Notes: generated from the letters alone by a model not told the origin. Positions 1 to 9,100 are shown, counted from the stretch's first letter. The stretch is 43,488 bases of DNA from Lichenicola cladoniae (GCF_013201075.1 NZ_CP053713.1:1-43488), one strand, 5' to 3'. Translations and numbers: made by a program.

Positions 1-26
1 CTCGTGTCACCAGCCGCCACTTCGAG
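1..26. repeat. Tn3-family left terminal inverted repeat, inner part
   Basis: These 26 bases are the exact reverse complement of 10133-10158. The repeat continues backwards across the window origin into 43474-43488, giving a 41-bp terminal repeat that matches 10133-10173 at 38 of 41 positions (the mismatches are outer positions 5-7, TCA against CTG). This only works if the last and first bases of the window are adjacent, so it is the main evidence for a circular molecule. Confidence 0.85.
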
Positions 27-59
27 CGTTGGAAGTTTAACCCGTGCTGGCGATAGCGG

Positions 60-1010
60 TCATCCATCGTGAGATGTGGCCCAGAAGGGAGCATGTCCTA
101 CTCGCGCTGCACTTGTAGGCCACTCTCCGGAACGAGGTTCTTGTCGTGCCATTCTTGTAGAGCTGACCGACGCCAGGTGACGTCGCATAAGATCGGCTGC
201 ATCTCCGCGCTTGGCGGCCAGCAAGAGACGGGCGATCTGCAAGTGTTCGCGGCATCTCACTACGGCGTAATCGCGATCAATCGACTGCCTGAACTCCCTG
301 ATCCGGCGCAAGGTATCGATGCGCTTCAGATTATCCCGGAAGAATGCATTATGGCTACATTCGATGACTAACTGATGTATTTGGCTGTTCAGTTCGAATA
401 GTTCTGCATCGGAGACGGTCCAGATTCTGCCTGCAACCAAACTTTGCTGCTCACGGCAGCACTCCTCCAGAGCCGGGTGTTTCAGCTCGAAACCGGGGTC
501 CAAGATCGCCGCAGGCTCGATGACCAGCCGGAACCGGTAACTGTCCTCATAGGCTTGCGCCGAGGTGAGCAGCGGCAGGAACGCCCAGCCGCGACCGGGT
601 AGGCGCTCGATCCATCCTTCACCGGCAATCCGGCGAAGCACTTTCGCCAGTTGAACGCGCGTCAGGCCGTACCGCCGGACCAGGGTATTCTCTGTAACCT
701 TATCCGGCAGCCCGCCGGATAGCCGGTCTTCCGCGACCTTACCGTAGATCTCCTCGTCGCTGGCTGGCGGCTGCGGTCTTGGCCGTATGTCCTGGATAGG
801 CTTGAGGACCATATAGCCGCCACGCTCGGGCGCTCCCACGATCCCTTCGGTCTGCAGCACGCGCAGGGCGTTGCGGACGGGTGAACGCGACACGCGCAAC
901 TGGTCTGCCAACTTTCGCTCGACCAACAGGGTCCCTTCAGGTGCGTGGCCAGCGCGGATGTAGTCGGCGATCTGTGTCGCGACCCGCGCGGTAAGTTCTG
1001 TTGCCTCCAT
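60..1010 (-). CDS. GntR-family regulator with two winged helices and an FCD domain
   Basis: A 316-residue protein starting at MEATELT. The open frame extends further upstream, but the sequence from here matches a normal GntR N-terminus. Residues of about 5-70 form a GntR winged helix (VERKLADQLRVSRSPVRNAL, then a wing GGY). A second winged-helix-like segment follows at about 88-150 (NTLVRRYGLTRVQLAKVL, then PGRGW). The rest is an all-helical FCD ligand domain with the metal/acid-binding type of residues (ELNSQIHQLV, and REHLQIARLL near the end). It is divergent from the aminotransferase gene across 220 bp, so it probably controls that gene in response to a small organic acid or amino acid. 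The ligand cannot be read from sequence. The C-terminal tail of about 30 residues is longer than usual and lies close to the transposon end. Confidence 0.8.
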   Translation of the reverse strand: MEATELTARVATQIADYIRAGHAPEGTLLVERKLADQLRVSRSPVRNALRVLQTEGIVGAPERGGYMVLKPIQDIRPRPQPPASDEEIYGKVAEDRLSGGLPDKVTENTLVRRYGLTRVQLAKVLRRIAGEGWIERLPGRGWAFLPLLTSAQAYEDSYRFRLVIEPAAILDPGFELKHPALEECCREQQSLVAGRIWTVSDAELFELNSQIHQLVIECSHNAFFRDNLKRIDTLRRIREFRQSIDRDYAVVRCREHLQIARLLLAAKRGDAADLMRRHLASVSSTRMARQEPRSGEWPTSAARVGHAPFWATSHDG

Positions 1011-1230
1011 CAAACTCTCTGTTTGGTCCAGTGTGCAGCGTCTGAGTGCTTCTAATACCACGGGTGTTGCCGCGTAACCCGGATGCCGGAGATGGCTGCT
1101 GGTGCGGCGTCCTGCCCGTTGGTTAGGCAACAAGGCGCTGTTATGGTTTTAAATGGTTGCTTAGTGCCAAACGCTCGCGTAAGCGCCATAGCATGCTGGG
1201 CATGTGCCTCGGCGGTGTGCAGGAGGGTCC
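1011..1230. promoter_or_regulatory. Divergent GntR/aminotransferase intergenic region
   Basis: A 220-bp spacer between two divergent starts, which must contain both promoters and probably the GntR operator. A strong ribosome site AGGAGG lies at 1221-1226, four bases before the TTG at 1231. I see no clear perfect palindrome that I would name as the operator. Confidence 0.4.
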
Positions 1231-2433
1231 TTGAGCCAGCTATCCAGTCGTCTCGGCCAGTTCCGTCCATCACCGACCACCGAGATGGGTGCCCTGGTCC
1301 GCCGCCTTAGGGCCGAGGGCCGCGACATCATCGGCATGGTGAACGGTGAACCCGACTTCTCGACGCCGGACAACATCAAGGACGCTGGTATCCGGGCCAT
1401 CGCGACGAACAACACCCGGTACACCGACTCCAACGGCACGGCCGAGTTGCGCACGGCGCTGTCGGCGAAGTTCAAGCGCGAGAACGGCCTTGACTACGCG
1501 CCTGACCAGATCGTGGTCAGCAGCGGCAACAAGCCCCTGCTGCATGCCGCACTCCTGGCGATGATTGATCCAGGCGACGAGGTCATCATCCCGGCGCCGC
1601 ACTGGCCGTCGCACCCCGACATCGTGCAGATGGCTGGTGGCGTGCCGGTTTCTGTGCTTTGCCCGATAGAAGCCGGGTTCCGGCTGTCGCCTGAAGCCCT
1701 GGAAGCCGCCATCACTCCGCGGACCCGTGCGCTGGTGCTCAATTCTCCCAACAACCCCACCGGTGCCGCCTACGACAGGCATGAACTGCAAGCGCTCATC
1801 GCCGTCCTCAAGCGGCATCCTGATATCTGGATCCTAACCGACGAGATCTACGAACACATCCGCTTCGACGGACGGGACATGCCGTCACTTGCCGCCCTCG
1901 ACGAGGAGATCGCGGCCAGGACAGTGACGGCGAACGGCGCCTCCAAGGGTTATGTAATGACGGGCTGGCGCATCGGCTTCGCCGGCGGCCCCCGGCCGAT
2001 CATGGAGGCGATCTCGTCCATCGTTGGACAACTAATCGGTTCGCCCTCCGCGATCTCCCAAGCCGCGATGATCGAGGCATTGGCAGGCGACCAAGGCTTC
2101 CTCCAACGGAATGCCTCGATCTTCCAGGAACGCCGGGACATTGCGGTGGAGGCTCTGGGGCAGATGCCCGGCCTGCGCTGCCATGTTCCGGAGGGGGCCT
2201 TCTACCTGTTCGTTGACTGCGCCGGCGTCATCGGATGCACCCAGCCTGATGGACATGTCATCCAGACAGACGACGATTTCGTGCGCGGCTGCGTGAAGCA
2301 CGCCGGAGTGGCGTTCGTGCCGGGAAGCGCGTTCGGGTTGTCCCCGTACTTCCGTCTCGCCTACTCCCTAGAAACGGGCCAGCTCCGCGTCGCCATGGAA
2401 CGGCTGCGCCGCTACTGCAACATGATCCACTGA
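1231..2433 (+). CDS. Class I/II PLP-dependent aminotransferase (aspartate aminotransferase type)
   Basis: A 400-residue fold-type I aminotransferase that moves an amino group between an amino acid and a 2-oxo acid using pyridoxal phosphate. I chose the TTG at 1231 because AGGAGG lies just upstream and the resulting N-terminus (LSQLSSRLGQFRPSPT) has the usual form of the family; an in-frame ATG at 1204 lacks such a site. Visible signatures are NGEPDFSTPDNIK near residue 40, NSPNNPTGA (with the conserved Asn), DEIYEHIRFD, the PLP lysine in GASKGYVMTGWRIG, and a C-terminal arginine in YFRLAYS. It is the probable target of the divergent GntR regulator. The substrate is not determined: aspartate, aromatic or related amino acids are possible. 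Confidence 0.85.
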   Translation: MSQLSSRLGQFRPSPTTEMGALVRRLRAEGRDIIGMVNGEPDFSTPDNIKDAGIRAIATNNTRYTDSNGTAELRTALSAKFKRENGLDYAPDQIVVSSGNKPLLHAALLAMIDPGDEVIIPAPHWPSHPDIVQMAGGVPVSVLCPIEAGFRLSPEALEAAITPRTRALVLNSPNNPTGAAYDRHELQALIAVLKRHPDIWILTDEIYEHIRFDGRDMPSLAALDEEIAARTVTANGASKGYVMTGWRIGFAGGPRPIMEAISSIVGQLIGSPSAISQAAMIEALAGDQGFLQRNASIFQERRDIAVEALGQMPGLRCHVPEGAFYLFVDCAGVIGCTQPDGHVIQTDDDFVRGCVKHAGVAFVPGSAFGLSPYFRLAYSLETGQLRVAMERLRRYCNMIH

Positions 2434-2487
2434 CCACCGGTCCGGTGTTGCGCGCGCTCTATCCTCGTCTCGCTTAAGGAGCTTGCT

Positions 2488-2494
2488 GGCATGT
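2488..2494 (+). repeat. IS21 target-site duplication, left copy
   Basis: GGCATGT here is repeated at 5161-5167, directly flanking the IS21-family element. A 7-bp duplication is within the normal 4-8 bp range for this family. Confidence 0.85.
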
Positions 2495-2500
2495 TGCGTG

Positions 2501-2615
2501 TTCCGGCTGATCCTGATCACTGATTCCGTTTGATGGTGATCATTGAATCCGTTCGATCTCGATCATGCATTCCGTTTGATGGCGATCATCGGTTCCGGTG
2601 ATCCTGATCATGCTG
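2501..2615 (+). repeat. IS21 left-end multiple terminal repeats
   Basis: Five imperfect direct repeats of about 22-23 bp with the core TTCCG..TGAT..TGATCA. They lie between the tip of the element and istA and are presumed IstA binding sites. Confidence 0.75.
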
Positions 2616-2698
2616 GAGATGACGATGCCGGTCGGCTGCCGCTGACAGTCTTCAACCGAGGGTAGTGTCGACCTGTTGCCGGGGAGCAAGGGGTCGGG

Positions 2699-4231
2699 AT
2701 GCCAGGCGAGAGAGTGTCGATGCGCAAGATACGCGAGCTTCTGCGGCTGCGGTTGGAACAGCGGCTGCCGCAGCGAACGATCGGACTGAGCCTGCGGCTG
2801 GGCCAGGGAACGATCAGTGATTACCTGGGCCGGGCCCATCGTGCTGGCCTGGATTGGCCATTACCGGATGACATGGACGACACGCAGCTTGAGGCGCTGC
2901 TGTTTCCGCCACTGCCGGATGTGCCGCTGGATCAGCGGCCGGTGCCAGACTGGGCGGCGGTTCACCGCGATTTGCGCCGGCCAAACATGACGCTGGCCCT
3001 GTTATGGGAAGAATACCGCGCAGGATCGGCTCACGCGTTTGGCTACTCGTGGTTTTGTGATCTCTATCGCGCGTGGGCCGGACGGTTGAAACCGACGCTG
3101 CGCCAGGTGCACACGGCCGGCGAAAAGCTGTTCGTCGACTTCGCCGGTCAGAGCATGTCCGTCATCGACGGGGCAAGCGGGGAGAAGCATCAGGCCGAAA
3201 TCTTCGTGGCTGTGCTGGGGGCGTCGAGTTTTGTCTACGTGGAGGCGACCTGGAGCCAGACGCTGCCGGACTGGATTTCGGCTCATGTCAACGCTCTGGC
3301 CTTCTTTGGCGGCGTGCCGCACCAGATCGTCAGCGACAATCTCAAGGCCGGCGTCACCAGGGCCTGTTTCTTTGAGCCGACGATCAATCGCACCTACGCC
3401 GAGATGGCGGCGCATTATCGCAGTGCGGTCATTCCGGCCCGGCCCTACAAGCCGCGCGACAAGGCCAAGGTCGAAGTCGGCGTGCAGGTGGTCCAGCGCT
3501 GGGTTCTGGCCCAGCTCCGTAACCGGCAGTTCTTCTCGCTGGCCGATCTCAACTTGGCGATCCGTGAGCTGGTCGAGCAGATCAACGACCGGCCGATGCG
3601 CGGCTGGGGCACGACGCGCCGTGCCCTGTATGAACAGCTCGATCGTCCGGCCCTGCTGGCGTTGCCAGAAGTGCCTTACGAGTATGCGGACTGGCGGTAC
3701 TGCCGGGTTAATCTCGATTATCACATCGAGATCGCCCGGCATTTCTATTCGGTGCCGTTCCGGCTGGTCCGTCAGCCTGTGGAGGCACGCATCACAACCA
3801 GGACGGTGGAGATTTTCCACCGCGGCAGCCTCGTGGCCACGCATCTTCGCAGCGTGCGCCAGCATCAGCCAAGCACGGTGAGCGACCACATGCCGAGCAC
3901 GCACCGGCGCTACCGCGACTGGACCCATGAGCGGATCACACGCGAGGCGATGGCAACCGGCGACGATACCGCGGCTCTGATCGAGATCGTGCTGCGCTCG
4001 CGGCCACATCCCGAACAGGGTTTGCGCTCCTGCATCGGTATCCTCGGCCTGCGTGGCCGTTACGGCCCGGAACGGGTGGACGCTGCCTGTGCCAAGGCCC
4101 TGGCACTCGGCACCCGCTCCTACGGCTCTGTCGCCGCGATCCTGAAGAATGCCCAGGAGAAAAAGTCCGCCATCACTGACCAGCCCAGCCTGATGCACGA
4201 GAACATTCGCGGTCCTGGCTACTATCATTGA
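2699..4231 (+). CDS. istA: IS21-family transposase IstA
   Basis: A 510-residue transposase that cuts and joins the element ends. Residues of about 5-60 form a helix-turn-helix (IRELLRLRLEQRLPQRTIGL). A DDE integrase core follows, with DFAGQ near residue 150, the second Asp in QIVSDNLKAGV near 220, and the Glu in DKAKVEVGVQ near 265. The C-terminus is the beta-barrel Mu-transposase-like region and ends in HENIRGPGYYH. Length is normal for the family. The gene overlaps the open frame of istB, which is the usual coupled arrangement. The same C-terminal motif occurs in the decayed copy at about 9107-9143, so two different IS21 elements visited this transposon. Confidence 0.93.
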   Translation: MPGERVSMRKIRELLRLRLEQRLPQRTIGLSLRLGQGTISDYLGRAHRAGLDWPLPDDMDDTQLEALLFPPLPDVPLDQRPVPDWAAVHRDLRRPNMTLALLWEEYRAGSAHAFGYSWFCDLYRAWAGRLKPTLRQVHTAGEKLFVDFAGQSMSVIDGASGEKHQAEIFVAVLGASSFVYVEATWSQTLPDWISAHVNALAFFGGVPHQIVSDNLKAGVTRACFFEPTINRTYAEMAAHYRSAVIPARPYKPRDKAKVEVGVQVVQRWVLAQLRNRQFFSLADLNLAIRELVEQINDRPMRGWGTTRRALYEQLDRPALLALPEVPYEYADWRYCRVNLDYHIEIARHFYSVPFRLVRQPVEARITTRTVEIFHRGSLVATHLRSVRQHQPSTVSDHMPSTHRRYRDWTHERITREAMATGDDTAALIEIVLRSRPHPEQGLRSCIGILGLRGRYGPERVDAACAKALALGTRSYGSVAAILKNAQEKKSAITDQPSLMHENIRGPGYYH

Positions 4232-4242
4232 AAGGAAAGACA

Positions 4243-5010
4243 ATGCTGATCCATCCCATGGTGGACCGTCTGCGCGATCTTGGCCTGGCCGCGATGGCCG
4301 ACGCATTCATCGAAATGAGCCGCCAAAGTGCGGCCGATGATCTGTCGCGCGAAGACTGGCTCGGCCTGCTGGTCGATCGCGAGGTGACCGCGCGAGACAA
4401 CAAGCGGCTCGGCCGGCGGCTCAGCCATGCCCGGTTGCGCCAGAATGCGGTGGTCGAGGACACTGATCTGCGCACGCCCCGCGGGCTCGATCGTGGCCTG
4501 TTCCAGAGCCTGGCGGCCTGCGGTTGGATCCGCGACAGCCAGCATCTGCTGATCGTCGGCCCGACCGGCGTGGGTAAATCCTGGCTGGCCTGTGCGCTGG
4601 GACACAAAGCCTGCCGGGAAGGTTACGCTGTGCTCTACCGCCGTGCGCCGCGGCTGTTTGCCGACATCGCCACGGCGCGTGGCGAAGGGCGCCTGCCGCG
4701 CCTGATGCGGACAATCGAGCGCACACGCCTGCTCATCATCGACGATTGGGGCCCGGAGCCGCTGTCGGCTGAACAGCGTCGCGACCTGATGGAGATCGTC
4801 GATGACCGCGATGGGAAAGGCTCGTTGCTGATCACCAGCCAGGTCCCAACGAGCCGCTGGCACGAGATCATTGGCGATCCCACTCTGGGCGATGCAATTC
4901 TCGACCGCATCATTCACCGGTCCCATCGCATCGAGCTGAAAGGCGAAAGTCTGCGCAAGCGCCAGGTCCTGAACACGGCAGAAGGCTTGACGAGCGCCAA
5001 GGAGAAGTGA
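4243..5010 (+). CDS. istB: IS21-family helper ATPase IstB
   Basis: A 255-residue AAA+ ATPase that helps IstA choose and assemble on target DNA. I take the ATG at 4243 because GAAAGGAAAG precedes it. Walker A is GPTGVGKSWLA near residue 105, Walker B is LLIIDDWGPEPL near 165, and a sensor-like stretch TSQVPTSRWHE follows. An N-terminal helical domain (MVDRLRDLGLAAMADAF) precedes the ATPase. It lies 12 bases after istA in the same transcription unit and looks intact. Confidence 0.92.
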   Translation: MLIHPMVDRLRDLGLAAMADAFIEMSRQSAADDLSREDWLGLLVDREVTARDNKRLGRRLSHARLRQNAVVEDTDLRTPRGLDRGLFQSLAACGWIRDSQHLLIVGPTGVGKSWLACALGHKACREGYAVLYRRAPRLFADIATARGEGRLPRLMRTIERTRLLIIDDWGPEPLSAEQRRDLMEIVDDRDGKGSLLITSQVPTSRWHEIIGDPTLGDAILDRIIHRSHRIELKGESLRKRQVLNTAEGLTSAKEK

Positions 5011-5160
5011 GACCTGTTCAACCGTCAGTGGTAGCTCACCGGCACCACGTCATGCTGTCCGCCATGCCCTCCCCAGGCAGGGTGAACACCGTGATCCGGA
5101 TCACCATGAACGGTGATCACGATCAGCTGGAATGGCTGATCAGCATCAACGGAATACGCA

Positions 5161-5167
5161 GGCATGT
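5161..5167 (+). repeat. IS21 target-site duplication, right copy
   Basis: GGCATGT, identical to 2488-2494. The remaining 186 bp up to the LysR gene show nothing I can assign. Confidence 0.85.
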
Positions 5168-5353
5168 ATCATCATTGCTTGGATTCCGGCCTCCATGGCC
5201 AACCAGCGGTGGGCACGCAAACGCCTGTCAGCCCGGTTGATAAGCGCTTTGGAAACAGTGCGAGGCCGGGAGCGAGGCAATCAGCCCGTCTCTCACGCCG
5301 GCTTGGCCTCCCGGCCTGCGCAGTCCGTGAGCCGGTTAGGATCGATGCCTTCC

Positions 5354-6253
5354 TCACTCAGCCGCCGTTTCGTTTCTGATTTTGGCGAACAACCAGTTCA
5401 GGAAGGTTCGCAGTCGCGGGGAGAGCTGCTTGGCGCGGGGATAGAGCACCGACACGGGTGACGGCGACGGCGGGGTGTCTGTCAGCACCGGTGACAGTGT
5501 CCCGCGACGGAAATCCTCTTCCAATCGGTAGCGCGGCGCCTGGATCAGCCCCAACCCCATGCGCGCCGCCGCTGCATAGGTCTCTGCGCCGCTCACCGTG
5601 ATGCTCGCCGGCAGGATGACGGTGCGCGCCACGCCGTTGCTGATGAACTCCAGGGGCAACACGCTGCCCGTCGCCGACGAGTGGAAGCCGACCATGCGAT
5701 GCCCGTCCAGGGCGTCGAGGTCCTGAGGGACGCCGTGGCGCGCGAGGTAGGAGGGAGACACGCACGTCGTCTCTTCGAGCGTCGTCAGACGACGTGTGAT
5801 CAGGTCGCTGTCGGGCAGGCGCCCAACGCGGATGGCGCAGTCCACGCCATCGCGCACCAGGTCGACGTAGCGGTCACCCTCGCTGATGAACAGCTCGACA
5901 CCAGGATATTCGGCCAGGAAGCCGGGTAGGTGCGGCACGATGAAGTGGCTCGCCATCGTCCCATGCACGTTAACGTGTAGCATCCCTTGCGGCTTGGCCC
6001 CGGTTAGGGCGCCCTCCGCGTCCTCCAGGTCGGCGATCAGACGCAGGCAGCGCTGATAATAGGCTTCCCCGTCGAGCGTCGGACTGACGTGACGCGTCGT
6101 CCGTTGCAGGAGTGGAACGCCAAGGCGGGCCTCTAAGGCCTTCACAGCGTCCGTTACGGAGGAGCGCGGCAAGCCGAGGTCCTCAGCCGCGTGGGTGAAA
6201 CTCCTGCGCTCCACGATCCGGGTGAACACCCGCATGGCATGAAAGCGGTCCAT
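5354..6253 (-). CDS. LysR-family transcriptional regulator
   Basis: A 299-residue regulator. Residues 1-60 are the winged helix (MRVFTRIVERRSFTHAAEDL, then SSVTDAVKALEARLGVPLLQ), and the rest is the periplasmic-binding-protein-like effector domain (PGVELFISEGDRYVDLVRDG, CAIRVGRLPDSDL, MGLGLIQAPRY). Subtype features match the large LysR group usually found divergent from oxidoreductases. It is divergent from the SDR at 6367 with 113 bp between starts, so that gene and the next are the likely targets. The effector is unknown. Confidence 0.9.
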   Translation of the reverse strand: MDRFHAMRVFTRIVERRSFTHAAEDLGLPRSSVTDAVKALEARLGVPLLQRTTRHVSPTLDGEAYYQRCLRLIADLEDAEGALTGAKPQGMLHVNVHGTMASHFIVPHLPGFLAEYPGVELFISEGDRYVDLVRDGVDCAIRVGRLPDSDLITRRLTTLEETTCVSPSYLARHGVPQDLDALDGHRMVGFHSSATGSVLPLEFISNGVARTVILPASITVSGAETYAAAARMGLGLIQAPRYRLEEDFRRGTLSPVLTDTPPSPSPVSVLYPRAKQLSPRLRTFLNWLFAKIRNETAAE

Positions 6254-6366
6254 TGTTCGACCTGTCGAATTGTAATGCCGGATTACGCCTGATTATGCGC
6301 TTAGGCGGAAGTGCCATGTCTGATGCGTTCCAGCCGCCATCGCGCGGCAAATCAGGAGAAGGCATC
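6254..6366. promoter_or_regulatory. Divergent LysR/SDR promoter region
   Basis: A 113-bp spacer between the LysR start and the SDR start. LysR proteins normally bind such spacers. AGGAGAAGG at 6355-6363 is the ribosome site of the SDR. No convincing T-N11-A palindrome was assigned. Confidence 0.4.
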
Positions 6367-7107
6367 ATGAGCAGCACATCCCAGAAGGTCGCGATCGTGA
6401 CGGGCGCATCGGGTGGCATCGGCGCCGCCGTGTCCGAACGGCTGGCCAAGGACGGCTTCACCGTCGTCGTGAACTATGTTGGCAACGCCGCGGGCGCCGA
6501 GGCCTTGGTGCGCAAGATCGACGCGGCCGGGGGCCGGGCCACGACGGCGCAGGCCGACGTGTCCGACGCCGCCGCGTTCGTCCGCATGTTCGACGCGGCC
6601 GAGGCTGCTTTTGGTGGCGTGGACGTGCTCGTCAACAGCGGCGGCATCATGAAGCTGTCGCCGATCGGCGAGACCGACGATGCCCTGTTCGACCAGCAGG
6701 TCGCGGTCAATCTGAAGGGTGTGTTCAACGGCCTTCGTGAAGCGGCTCGGCGGCTGCGCAACGGCGGGCGCATCGTGAGCTTCTCCTCAAGCGTTGTGGG
6801 CCTCTACCAGCCCACCTACGGGGTCTATGCGGCGACAAAGGCCGGTGTGGAGGCGATGACGCACATCCTGTCCAAGGAGCTCCGGGGCCGCGACATCACA
6901 GTCAACGCCATCGCCCCCGGTCCGGTCGCGACCAAGCTGTTCCTGGACGGCAAGCCGAAAGAGGCGATCGAAGGTGCTGCGAAGGCATCTCCCCTCGGGC
7001 GGCTTGGCGAGCCGGACGACATCGCCCGCGCGGTCTCGTTCCTCGTGGGTCCGGACGGTGGCTGGATTAACGGTCAGATCCTGCGCGCCAATGGCGGCGT
7101 CATCTGA
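6367..7107 (+). CDS. Short-chain dehydrogenase/reductase (classical SDR, 3-oxoacyl reductase-like)
   Basis: A 246-residue NAD(P)-dependent oxidoreductase. I use the ATG at 6367, which follows AGGAGAAGG; ATGs further upstream in frame lack a ribosome site. Signatures are TGASGGIGAAV (cofactor loop, residues 13-23), the NNAG-equivalent VNSGGI (here NSGG, a deviation), catalytic Ser in SFSSSVVG, and YGVYAATKAG with the Tyr-x3-Lys pair, followed by the NAIAPGPVATKLF loop. It ends in the usual INGQILRANGG. It heads a two-gene unit with the next SDR under likely LysR control. The substrate is unknown. Confidence 0.88.
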   Translation: MSSTSQKVAIVTGASGGIGAAVSERLAKDGFTVVVNYVGNAAGAEALVRKIDAAGGRATTAQADVSDAAAFVRMFDAAEAAFGGVDVLVNSGGIMKLSPIGETDDALFDQQVAVNLKGVFNGLREAARRLRNGGRIVSFSSSVVGLYQPTYGVYAATKAGVEAMTHILSKELRGRDITVNAIAPGPVATKLFLDGKPKEAIEGAAKASPLGRLGEPDDIARAVSFLVGPDGGWINGQILRANGGVI

Positions 7108-7168
7108 TCACCCTCGTGCGGTCCCCCACTCATCGCTGACCAACCGTTCCCGACAGGAGAGTTCTCGC

Positions 7169-8071
7169 ATGTCTCAATCTGTGATCCTCGTTACCGGCGC
7201 GTCGTCCGGCTTCGGCCTGATGACAGCCAAGTCGTTGGCCGAGGCCGGCCACACCACCTACGCGTCCATGCGCGAGACGAGCGGCAAAGGGGCTGCCCTC
7301 GTCGCCGAGCTTTCGGCCTGGGGAAAGGAGCGCCACGCCGACCTGCGCACCGTGGAGCTGGACGTGCAGTCCGACGCTTCGGTGGACGCGGCCGTGTCCC
7401 ACGTGCTTGCGGATGCGGGACGGCTGGACGTGGTCGTCCACAACGCCGGGCACATGGTGTTCGGCCCGGCCGAGGCGTTCACCCCGGAGCAGTTGGCGCA
7501 GCAGTATGATGTCAACGTGCTTGGCACCCAGCGGCTGAACCGTGCCGCCCTGCCGCACATGCGCCGACGGCGGCAAGGGCTGCTGGTATGGGTCGGCTCG
7601 TCCTCGACGCGAGGCGGCACACCGCCCTTCCTGGGGCCTTACTTCGCGGCCAAGGCGGCGATGGATGCGCTTGCGGTGTCATATGCGGGAGAGCTGGCGC
7701 GCTGGGGGGTAGAGACCACCATCGTCGTGCCCGGCTCGTTCACCACGGGCACGAACCACTTCGCAAACGCGGGCAAGCCGTCCGACGCAACCCGGGCGGC
7801 GGAGTACGAGGACGGTCCCTATGCCGGGGTTTCCGATCAGGCGCTGAAGGGACTGGCTGCCCTGTCTCCCGAGGACGCCGACCCGGACGAGGTAGGGCGC
7901 GCCATCGTGCGGGTCGTTGATGCCCCCTTCGGCAAGCGTCCCTTCCGGGTCCACATCGACCCAGCGCAAGACGGCGCCGAGATCGTCAACGGCGTGGCCG
8001 ACCGCATGCGTCGGGAGATGTTCCGCGACATTGGCCTAGCCGACTTGCTCACACCCCGCACCAAAGACTGA
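7169..8071 (+). CDS. Short-chain dehydrogenase/reductase (longer SDR type)
   Basis: A 300-residue SDR. The ATG at 7169 follows ACAGGAGAG. Motifs are TGASSGFGLMTA at residues 9-20, the NNAG-equivalent VHNAGHMVFG, catalytic Ser in VGSSST, and YFAAKAAMDAL carrying the Tyr-x3-Lys pair, then VVPGSFTTGTNHF. The C-terminal 70 residues are longer than in classical SDRs and place it with the oxidoreductases often found in LysR-controlled pairs. It lies 61 bp after the first SDR. The substrate is not known. Confidence 0.87.
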   Translation: MSQSVILVTGASSGFGLMTAKSLAEAGHTTYASMRETSGKGAALVAELSAWGKERHADLRTVELDVQSDASVDAAVSHVLADAGRLDVVVHNAGHMVFGPAEAFTPEQLAQQYDVNVLGTQRLNRAALPHMRRRRQGLLVWVGSSSTRGGTPPFLGPYFAAKAAMDALAVSYAGELARWGVETTIVVPGSFTTGTNHFANAGKPSDATRAAEYEDGPYAGVSDQALKGLAALSPEDADPDEVGRAIVRVVDAPFGKRPFRVHIDPAQDGAEIVNGVADRMRREMFRDIGLADLLTPRTKD

Positions 8072-8081
8072 CCGGCGCTGC

Positions 8082-9100
8082 GTGTCGGCCATTCACGAGG
8101 GCGTCTGGGATCTGGTTCCGGCGGATCGCCTCCTGGTCGAGGCCAAACGCTGGACCAACTGGCTGCGCTTCGCCGTCATGCTGCTGTTCTTCCGCGCCCG
8201 GGGCCGCTTCCCGCGCGTCGCGGCCGAGCTAGACGGGGCCGCGGTGGCGGAGCTGGCGCGCACCCTTGGCGTGCCGGAGCCGAGTATCGCCGAACCATTG
8301 CTGCCCGACGCTGCGGACCGCACGGCGGAGCGGCAGCGCGCCGAGATACGCGCCCTGTTCGGTTTCCGCGAGGCGAGCGCGGCCGACGCGGAGGCGCTTG
8401 GCTGTGCGACAAGACTATTGCCCGGACTCGCAACCCCGTCGAGCTTGCCGCGGACGCCGAGGCCAGGTGCCGTGCGCTCTGTATCGAGCCGCCCGCCCCC
8501 GACCGCATCGCGCGCATCGTCCGCACGGTAATGCGGGTCTACGAGGACGGGCGAATAGCTGCAGTCCATGCCCGGCTGACGCCGGCGACGCGCGTGAGCC
8601 TGGACACCCTGCTGCAGCCTGTCGAACCGGAGGTGACCGGCGACGCCGGGGACGGGGCCGTGCCGGACGGCAGGATGGACGCTCTCCTTTATTCATCTAC
8701 GTGCCGGACCCGGCCGCGCCAGCGTCGCCAGCCTGCGTGACGAATTGGCCAGGCTTGGGGCAGTCCGCAGGGTCGGCTTGCCCGTGGACCTGTTCACGGA
8801 CTGGGGCCTTCAGGACCTGGGGGCATGCCGCCAGCGCGTGGCCGTCGAGGCGCCCCACGAACTCCGCCGCCATCCGGACGCAGCCCGCCATGTCTGGCTG
8901 GCCGCCTATGTCCACCTGCGTGGCCGTGCCGTCACCGACACCCTGGTCGATCTGCTGATCGAAACCGTCCACCACATCGGCGCCCGCGCCGAGAACAAGG
9001 TCGAGCAGGAGCTGCTGGACGACATCAAGCGCGTCGGCGGCAAGCAAGACCTGCTGTTCAACCTGGCCAATGCCGCAGTCGAGAAGCCCGACGAACTGCC
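8082..9100 (+). pseudogene. tnpA: Tn3-family transposase, broken N-terminal part
   Basis: Three reading frames in turn match one Tn3-type transposase N-terminus (the DUF4158 region). 8082 to about 8405 encodes WTNWLRFAVMLLFFRARGRF and ERQRAEIRALFGF; the next frame (about 8405-8690) encodes RNPVELAADAEARCRALCIE and AAVHARLTPATRVSLDTLL; the third (about 8715-9100) encodes RASVASLRDELARLG, VDLFTDWG, and ENKVEQELLDDIKRVGGKQD. At least two frameshifts are therefore present. At about 9100 the frame runs straight into the tail of a different protein, IstA (VQHENIRGSSYYH). The central catalytic DDE part of the Tn3 transposase is missing. Confidence 0.8.

Larger units (their letters stand above)
2495..5160 (+). 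mobile_element. Complete IS21-family insertion sequence (2,666 bp)
   Basis: The ends are inverted: TGCGTGTTCCG at the left and, read on the other strand, TGCGTATTCCG at the right. The left end holds five tandem units of about 22 bp (TTCCG, a spacer, then TGAT..TGATCA) starting near 2501, 2524, 2547, 2570 and 2593; similar units lie at the right end (about 5089-5160). Such multiple terminal repeats are IS21-typical transposase sites. It carries intact istA and istB in overlapping order. It landed between the aminotransferase and LysR genes without breaking either. Confidence 0.9.

Noticed and set aside
3002-4306. A 434-codon open frame on the minus strand across istA
   Set aside because: It is an antisense shadow in GC-rich coding DNA: it has no recognisable motifs and istA on the plus strand is clear.
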